From NCBI GenBank assembly GCA_002747735.1, contig PDQE01000047.1:1-21012 (forward strand): a stretch of DNA of 21,012 nt, in the 5' to 3' direction. The number at the start of each line of letters is the position of its first letter. Position 1 is the stretch's first letter. Positions 17,303 to 21,012 of the stretch are shown in pieces. This DNA comes from Flavobacteriales bacterium. Lineage in GTDB: Bacteria; Bacteroidota; Bacteroidia; Flavobacteriales; Flavobacteriaceae. Made by a program: the position numbers and the translations under genes. A model generated the notes under the pieces. That model ran no database searches. It had not been told where the DNA came from and was given only the letters and a program-made list of their open reading frames with translations.

Positions 17303-18166
17303 ATGGCCAACTTAAAAGAAATAAGAAATCGCATAACATCTGTAAAATCAACTATGCAGATAACCAGTGCTATGAAAATGGTATCTGCTTCCAAGTTGAA
17401 AAAAGCTCAAGATGCGATAACCGCTATGCGGCCTTATTCTTCCAAGCTAACGGAATTATTACAGCAATTGAGTAGCACCATGAATGAGGATATAGGCGGA
17501 GTTTATACTCGTAAACGGCAGATTAACAAAGTGCTATTGGTGGTCATTACCTCAAATAGAGGGCTTTGCGGTGCTTTTAACTCTACGGTAATAAAAAAAG
17601 CAGAATCCCTTAGTAAAGAGAAGTACCACGGCAGACAAGTAGATATATTAAGTATTGGAAAAAGAGGCAATGACCTATTATCCAAAACACATACTATTCT
17701 TGAGAATAGAAGTGACCTTTTTGACGATCTCACTTATGAGAATACGGAAAAGATTGCAGAACGGCTTATAGAATTATTTGTATATGGCACCTATGAACAG
17801 ATAGAAATTGTTTATAATCAGTTTAAAAATGCCGCTACCCAAATAATTACCAATGAACAGTTCCTGCCCATTGTACCCCCCGAAAGCCAAAAAGAAGATG
17901 AGCATATAGATTACATTTTTGAGCCCTCAAAAACTGAAATTATAGAAGGATTAATTCCAAAATCTTTAAAAACTCAATTGTACAAAGCGGTTCGTGACTC
18001 TTTTGCCGCCGAACATGGAGCTCGAATGACGGCAATGCACAAAGCAACTGACAATGCTACTGAATTACGTGATGAATTGCTGCTTACTTACAACAAAGCC
18101 CGACAAGCTGCCATTACCAATGAAATACTGGAAATTGTTGGTGGAGCAGAAGCGTTGAACAATTAG
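17303..18166 (+). CDS. atpG: ATP synthase F1 subunit gamma
   Basis: The 287-aa central rotor shaft. The N-terminal helix has the family signature LKEIRNRITSVKSTMQITSA (4-23) followed by MKMVSASKLKKAQ. The Rossmann-like middle includes VVITSNRGLCGAFN, and the C-terminal helix ends RQAAITNEILEIVGGAEAL. It is the last gene of the operon and is followed by an intrinsic terminator. The beta (atpD) and epsilon (atpC) genes do not follow. Confidence 0.97.
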   Translation: MANLKEIRNRITSVKSTMQITSAMKMVSASKLKKAQDAITAMRPYSSKLTELLQQLSSTMNEDIGGVYTRKRQINKVLLVVITSNRGLCGAFNSTVIKKAESLSKEKYHGRQVDILSIGKRGNDLLSKTHTILENRSDLFDDLTYENTEKIAERLIELFVYGTYEQIEIVYNQFKNAATQIITNEQFLPIVPPESQKEDEHIDYIFEPSKTEIIEGLIPKSLKTQLYKAVRDSFAAEHGARMTAMHKATDNATELRDELLLTYNKARQAAITNEILEIVGGAEALNN

Positions 18167-18190
18167 TGAAACATAATATAAATACATCTT

Positions 18191-18230
18191 AAACACCTAA
18201 AGTTTCCTTAACTTTAGGTGTTTTGATTTT
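18191..18230 (+). terminator. Intrinsic terminator of the atp operon
   Basis: A perfect 14-bp stem (AAACACCTAAAGTT, 18191-18204, with AACTTTAGGTGTTT, 18210-18223) around the 5-nt loop TCCTT is followed by TGATTTT. It begins 25 nt after the atpG stop codon. Confidence 0.85.
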
Positions 18231-18291
18231 ATAAATACATCCTCCAGAACATTAAAAACATTGGAGGTATGGGTTAGAAACCATTCCATAT

Positions 18292-19230
18292 ATGAAAATA
18301 CTCCTATTAGACACCAATCATTCCCTTTTAAAAACGGGTTTAAAAAATTTGGGATTTGATTGTCATAAAGATTATACCTCCACAAAACAAAAAATAGAAA
18401 ACGTAATTCATAACTATGATGGCATTGTAATACGAAGCCGGTTTACTATAGACCGGGCATTTTTAGACAAAGCCACCAATTTAAAATTTATAGCCCGTGT
18501 AGGTGCCGGACTTGAAAATATTGACACGGAATACGCCAAGAAGAAAAAAATACAACTCTTTTCTGCACCAGAGGGCAACCGAAATGCCGTAGGTGAACAC
18601 GCCTTGGGCATGTTGCTATCTTTGTTCAATAAATTAAACAAAGCGGACAGAGAGGTCAGACAGGGCACATGGCTTCGGGAGGAAAATAGAGGAATTGAAC
18701 TGGATGGCAAAACCATAGGGATTATTGGTTATGGGAATATGGGAAAAGCTTTTGCCAAAAAATTACGGGGCTTTGATGTATCGGTAATATGTTATGACAT
18801 TAAACCTAATCTGGGTAATGAAAATTGTGAACAGGTAAGTTTACGTGAATTGAAAGAAAGAACTGATGTTTTAAGTTTACATACGCCACAAACCCCACAG
18901 ACTATTGGCATGGTAAATTCCAAATTTATCAATTCTTTTAAAAAACCGTTCTGGTTGTTAAATACAGCAAGAGGAAAATCAGTAGTGACAAAAGATTTAG
19001 TAGAAGCATTAAAAACAGGTAAAATTTTTGGTGCCGGTTTAGACGTTTTGGAATATGAAAAAACCTCTTTTGAAGACTTATTTACCGATAAAAATGTTCC
19101 CAAAGCATATTACTACTTAATCAATGCACAAAATGTCCTGCTAACTCCTCATGTGGCCGGGTGGACGGTAGAGAGTAAAGAAAAACTGGCTCAAACCATA
19201 TTAGATAAAATTAAAGCAAATTTTTGCTGA
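18292..19230 (+). CDS. D-2-hydroxyacid dehydrogenase (phosphoglycerate dehydrogenase-like)
   Basis: A 312-aa NAD-dependent D-isomer-specific 2-hydroxyacid dehydrogenase. The nucleotide-binding motif is GIIGYGNMG (143-151). The acidic residue after beta-strand 2 (Asp169 in CYDIK) points to NAD rather than NADP. The catalytic residues fit the family: Arg227 in NTARGKS, Glu254 in GLDVLEYE, and His287 in TPHVAGWT. The substrate-side signature ARVGAGLENID (68-78) resembles SerA. There is no C-terminal ACT domain, so it is a short form; it could make 3-phosphohydroxypyruvate for serine or act on another 2-hydroxyacid. It stands alone after the atp terminator. Confidence 0.88.
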   Translation: MKILLLDTNHSLLKTGLKNLGFDCHKDYTSTKQKIENVIHNYDGIVIRSRFTIDRAFLDKATNLKFIARVGAGLENIDTEYAKKKKIQLFSAPEGNRNAVGEHALGMLLSLFNKLNKADREVRQGTWLREENRGIELDGKTIGIIGYGNMGKAFAKKLRGFDVSVICYDIKPNLGNENCEQVSLRELKERTDVLSLHTPQTPQTIGMVNSKFINSFKKPFWLLNTARGKSVVTKDLVEALKTGKIFGAGLDVLEYEKTSFEDLFTDKNVPKAYYYLINAQNVLLTPHVAGWTVESKEKLAQTILDKIKANFC

Positions 19231-19397
19231 ATTTATCGTATCATATTTAAAGCTCATCTATTTCTTGAATTTGATAGTTCTTCTCCATAAAATGCAATTT
19301 ACCTGAGGTGGAATCCTTCAGGTACTATATTAATCTAATTGTACTTTGTTCGATAAATAGCATCCTAATGATTTTCATAAATGAATTATAAAGATAT

Positions 19398-19478
19398 GAG
19401 TTCGATTAATCAAAAGAGAGAAATTTGATTTGTTTTTATAACCTGAGTTCGATTATTAAAACAGACAAATTTGATTAG
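19398..19478. repeat. Tandem imperfect repeat of an IS982 terminal segment
   Basis: Copy 1 (19398-19432) and copy 2 (19445-19478) share GAGTTCGATTA, then a short variable A-rich part, then AAATTTGATT, with a period of 47 bp. Copy 2 includes the end of the transposase frame (minus strand ...NQICLF stop). Copy 1 read the same way encodes ...NQISLF stop. Copy 1 is therefore the terminal fragment of a second, related element or a duplicated end. Confidence 0.65.
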
Positions 19479-19935
19479 AGTTCTGTGTTTGAAATTTTAT
19501 ACTTGGTTTTTTAGGGAGAAAGCTATAGGCAATAAGCCCTGAAATGATATTAGCTAAGAAATTACCAAAGTTTCTGTGCCTAGAATGTTCAATTTGACAA
19601 ATATTTTTAAGTTCATCATTAACTGTTTCTATTATAGCACGTTTTCTTAAAAGAATTTTATCAGAAATCGTCATTAGTGAATTCTTCATATTGTTTTTGA
19701 TTTGAATGATAAGATGTATTCCATCTAAGAACAAGCCTTTTGTCAATATATCCTTTGTCAGCATAGAGTTTTCCGTAAAGCTTTCTAATAAAACTTTTGT
19801 CGTTTAAAGGTTTTCCTATCATCAACATTGGCTTGGGTATGGTAAAATTGAATATCTCTCCCTTATCATTGATAACAAGATGTAACTTAAAGCCATGAAA
19901 CCAATGCATGATTAGGAAAAGGTCAAGTTCAGGAC
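19441..19935 (-). mobile_element. Decayed, internally deleted IS982-family element
   Basis: One end starts ACCTGAGTTCGATTA at 19441. The other end, read inward on the minus strand from 19935, is TCCTGAACTTGA, which matches the first at 8 of 11 positions from CCTGA onward with only transitions different. The span is about 495 bp, roughly half of a normal IS982 element (about 1 kb). It encloses a transposase pseudogene lacking its N-terminal half. No convincing target-site duplication was found, so the right boundary is approximate. Confidence 0.6.
19456..19909 (-). pseudogene. IS982-family transposase pseudogene
   Basis: The remnant reads HWFHGFKLHLVINDKGEIFN, then (after a one-base loss near 19835) QANVDDRK, then (after a one-base gain near 19811-19814) [20 protein letters not shown]. 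After another one-base gain in the T-run at 19738-19741 it continues [40 protein letters not shown] and a tail ending QICLF. These are the second Asp (ADKGY) and the Glu (RAIIETVN) of the IS982 DDE triad. The N-terminal part with the first Asp is missing, consistent with an internal deletion. Three indels plus the deletion make it non-functional. The coordinates cover the recognisable part; the start is not a real start codon. Confidence 0.85.
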
Positions 19936-19939
19936 ATAG

Positions 19940-20173
19940 TTTACGAATCTTATTGTGAAAATTGATGGAGAGATTATAATTGTAGAAGTAAAAAATGGGC
20001 CTACGGCCAGATTAAATTCTAATCAAAAAATTAATTACCCAGAAATTAATAGAGGACAAACCCCTATATTTGATGGCCCAAATGGCAGTGTAGTTCCACA
20101 AAATAGGACAATAAAGGTTATTGTAATAAAATATACTGCTAGTGGAAGAATAATATTTAGCCCTTACAAATGA
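19940..20173 (+). pseudogene. Truncated PD-(D/E)XK-type polymorphic toxin tail
   Basis: A C-terminal remnant, open from a TAG at 19937-19939; a GTG at 19955 would give 72 residues. The visible core GEIIIVEVKNGPTARLNSNQ carries the E-x-K pair (Glu11 and Lys13 counted from the GTG) and a downstream Gln24. This is the half-site of a restriction-endonuclease-like fold as found in polymorphic nuclease toxins. The upstream helix and strand with the first acidic residue, and any delivery domain, are absent, being replaced by the IS982 remnant that abuts the frame. It is therefore probably inactive. The stop overlaps the next gene's start (ATGA), the usual toxin-immunity layout. The family call is from pattern recognition only. 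Confidence 0.55.
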
Positions 20174-20895
20174 TGAAAAGTAGTACACCGATTAGGCAGC
20201 TTGGCAAACAGATTGATATTATAGTAAAAGAAAAAATGGTTAATATTGGTTTTGTAGAAAAAGAAAAATATATTTTTTCGAAACTAATAATAAAAGATGT
20301 TGAAGGTTTTGTTATTGTTGAAAAGACAGATCATGGTTCAAGATATAACTGGTCAATAAGCCCAACTGTTGGAATAATCAATCATAAAGTAGAAGACATT
20401 TATTATAAATTAGTTGACAACATAGATTTTTCAAAAGAATTATTGAGGACTGCAACCTCATCGATTGGTTATATTTTGCCTGAAAATAGTTTCAAAGCAT
20501 GGGATGTTAATTTGGATGATACTGAAGATCAAATTCATGAAATAATAGATGATCTTATTCTTCAAATAAAAAAATATATACTGCCTTTCTTTATGAAAAT
20601 GTCGCAGAATAAAGAATTACAAGTGTCTTTGGAGAAAAATAGTTGGGGTATTACCAGTCTGAATTATTTTAAAGTACCTATTTTATATTACATCAATGAA
20701 GAGAAAGAAAAAGGGTTGAAATACATTGAAGATATACTAGCAAAAATTAGACCAACACCAAAAGTAAATGACTTAGTAGAACCAGAGTTTAATAATTTGG
20801 AAGAAGTAAAAAACTTTTTTTCTAGAGATAAGGATATTTTACTCTATTGGGAGTTCGTCAAATTTAGAAAAAAATTTATTGATTTAAAGAACTAA
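20170..20895 (+). CDS. Probable immunity protein (DUF4304-like) for the adjacent toxin remnant
   Basis: A 241-aa soluble protein with no signal peptide or membrane helix. The N-terminal half (about 8-75) alternates a helix (IRQLGKQIDIIVKEKMVNIG, 8-27) with strands (YIFSKLIIKDVEGFVIVEKT, 34-53, then RYNWSISPTVGI). This order resembles DUF4304-type proteins that occur as immunity partners. The C-terminal half is charged and helical. It starts with ATGATG, and the first ATG overlaps the toxin-remnant stop by 4 nt. The frame is intact and full-looking even though its toxin is truncated, so it may persist as an orphan immunity gene. The function is inferred mainly from position. Confidence 0.5.
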   Translation: MMKSSTPIRQLGKQIDIIVKEKMVNIGFVEKEKYIFSKLIIKDVEGFVIVEKTDHGSRYNWSISPTVGIINHKVEDIYYKLVDNIDFSKELLRTATSSIGYILPENSFKAWDVNLDDTEDQIHEIIDDLILQIKKYILPFFMKMSQNKELQVSLEKNSWGITSLNYFKVPILYYINEEKEKGLKYIEDILAKIRPTPKVNDLVEPEFNNLEEVKNFFSRDKDILLYWEFVKFRKKFIDLKN

Positions 20896-20920
20896 TTTTT
20901 CAAATGAAAAAATTAATTGA

Positions 20921-21012
20921 TTACACACTTTTATACCAGTATTGATGATTGACAGCTATAACCAGTCTATCAAATAGGTTTTCACCAAAATAGCGTCTGT
21001 TGAGTTTATAGC
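20921..21012 (-). CDS. C-terminal fragment of a transposase-like protein
   Basis: From the right edge, the minus strand is open for 29 codons to a TAA at 20923-20921 and reads YKLNRRYFGENLFDRLVIAV then NHQYWYKSV. The NRRYFG...FDRL pattern recalls the extreme C-terminus of IS1595-like DDE transposases. The fragment is cut by the window, so family and intactness cannot be decided. It converges on the immunity gene with 25 nt between the stops. Confidence 0.4.
   Translation of the reverse strand, partial: YKLNRRYFGENLFDRLVIAVNHQYWYKSV

Noticed and set aside
18240..18266. Inverted repeat CCTCCA...TGGAGG upstream of the hydroxyacid dehydrogenase
   Set aside because: The 6-bp arms with a ~15-nt AT-rich loop are too weak to call a regulatory hairpin or operator.
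19301..19323. Hairpin ACCTGAGG...CCTTCAGGT after the hydroxyacid dehydrogenase
   Set aside because: The stem has a bulge and no following T-run on either side. The ACCTGAG start recalls the IS982 end but the similarity stops there.
19738..19741. A-run frameshift in the IS982 transposase as programmed frameshifting
   Set aside because: IS982 transposases are normally a single frame, the slippery context is weak, and two more indels plus a large N-terminal deletion show ordinary decay.

Overview
The window is AT-rich chromosomal DNA from a member of the Bacteroidota (Flavobacteriia-like or a close relative; genus not determinable from this sequence). The evidence is a SprE/PorW lipoprotein of the type IX secretion/gliding system, an atp operon ordered B-E-F-H-A-G without the beta and epsilon genes, an F0 subunit a with a signal peptide, A-rich ribosome-binding regions, and promoters matching TTTG-N19-TAnnTTTG.

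Layout. Bases 1-8781 are read on the minus strand. sucA (2-oxoglutarate dehydrogenase E1) overlaps by four bases a secreted DUF3887-like protein that runs off the left edge. Upstream lie an MscS-type mechanosensitive channel and then a tightly packed three-gene unit. This unit is a large P-loop ATPase of unassigned family, a divergent MscS-like membrane protein (ATGA overlap) and a CPA-type cation/proton antiporter (2-nt gap). I read it as a candidate undescribed ATPase-controlled ion-transport system. A 676-bp gap with only doubtful ORFs follows.

Bases 9458-18230 are read on the plus strand: sprE/porW, a bactofilin, atpZ (overlapping the bactofilin gene by 50 nt), a small four-helix membrane protein, and atpB-atpE-atpF-atpH-atpA-atpG. 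A strong promoter candidate precedes atpB, a perfect 16-bp hairpin sits between atpE and atpF, and a terminator follows atpG. A D-2-hydroxyacid dehydrogenase gene then stands alone.

From about 19231 the sequence becomes an accessory patch: a decayed, internally deleted IS982-family element with a tandemly duplicated end, a truncated PD-(D/E)XK nuclease-toxin tail, an intact probable immunity gene overlapping it by four bases, and the C-terminal tail of a second transposase-like gene cut by the right edge. This looks like a polymorphic toxin whose N-terminal part was lost at an IS while the immunity gene survived. No rRNA, tRNA or CRISPR array was seen.
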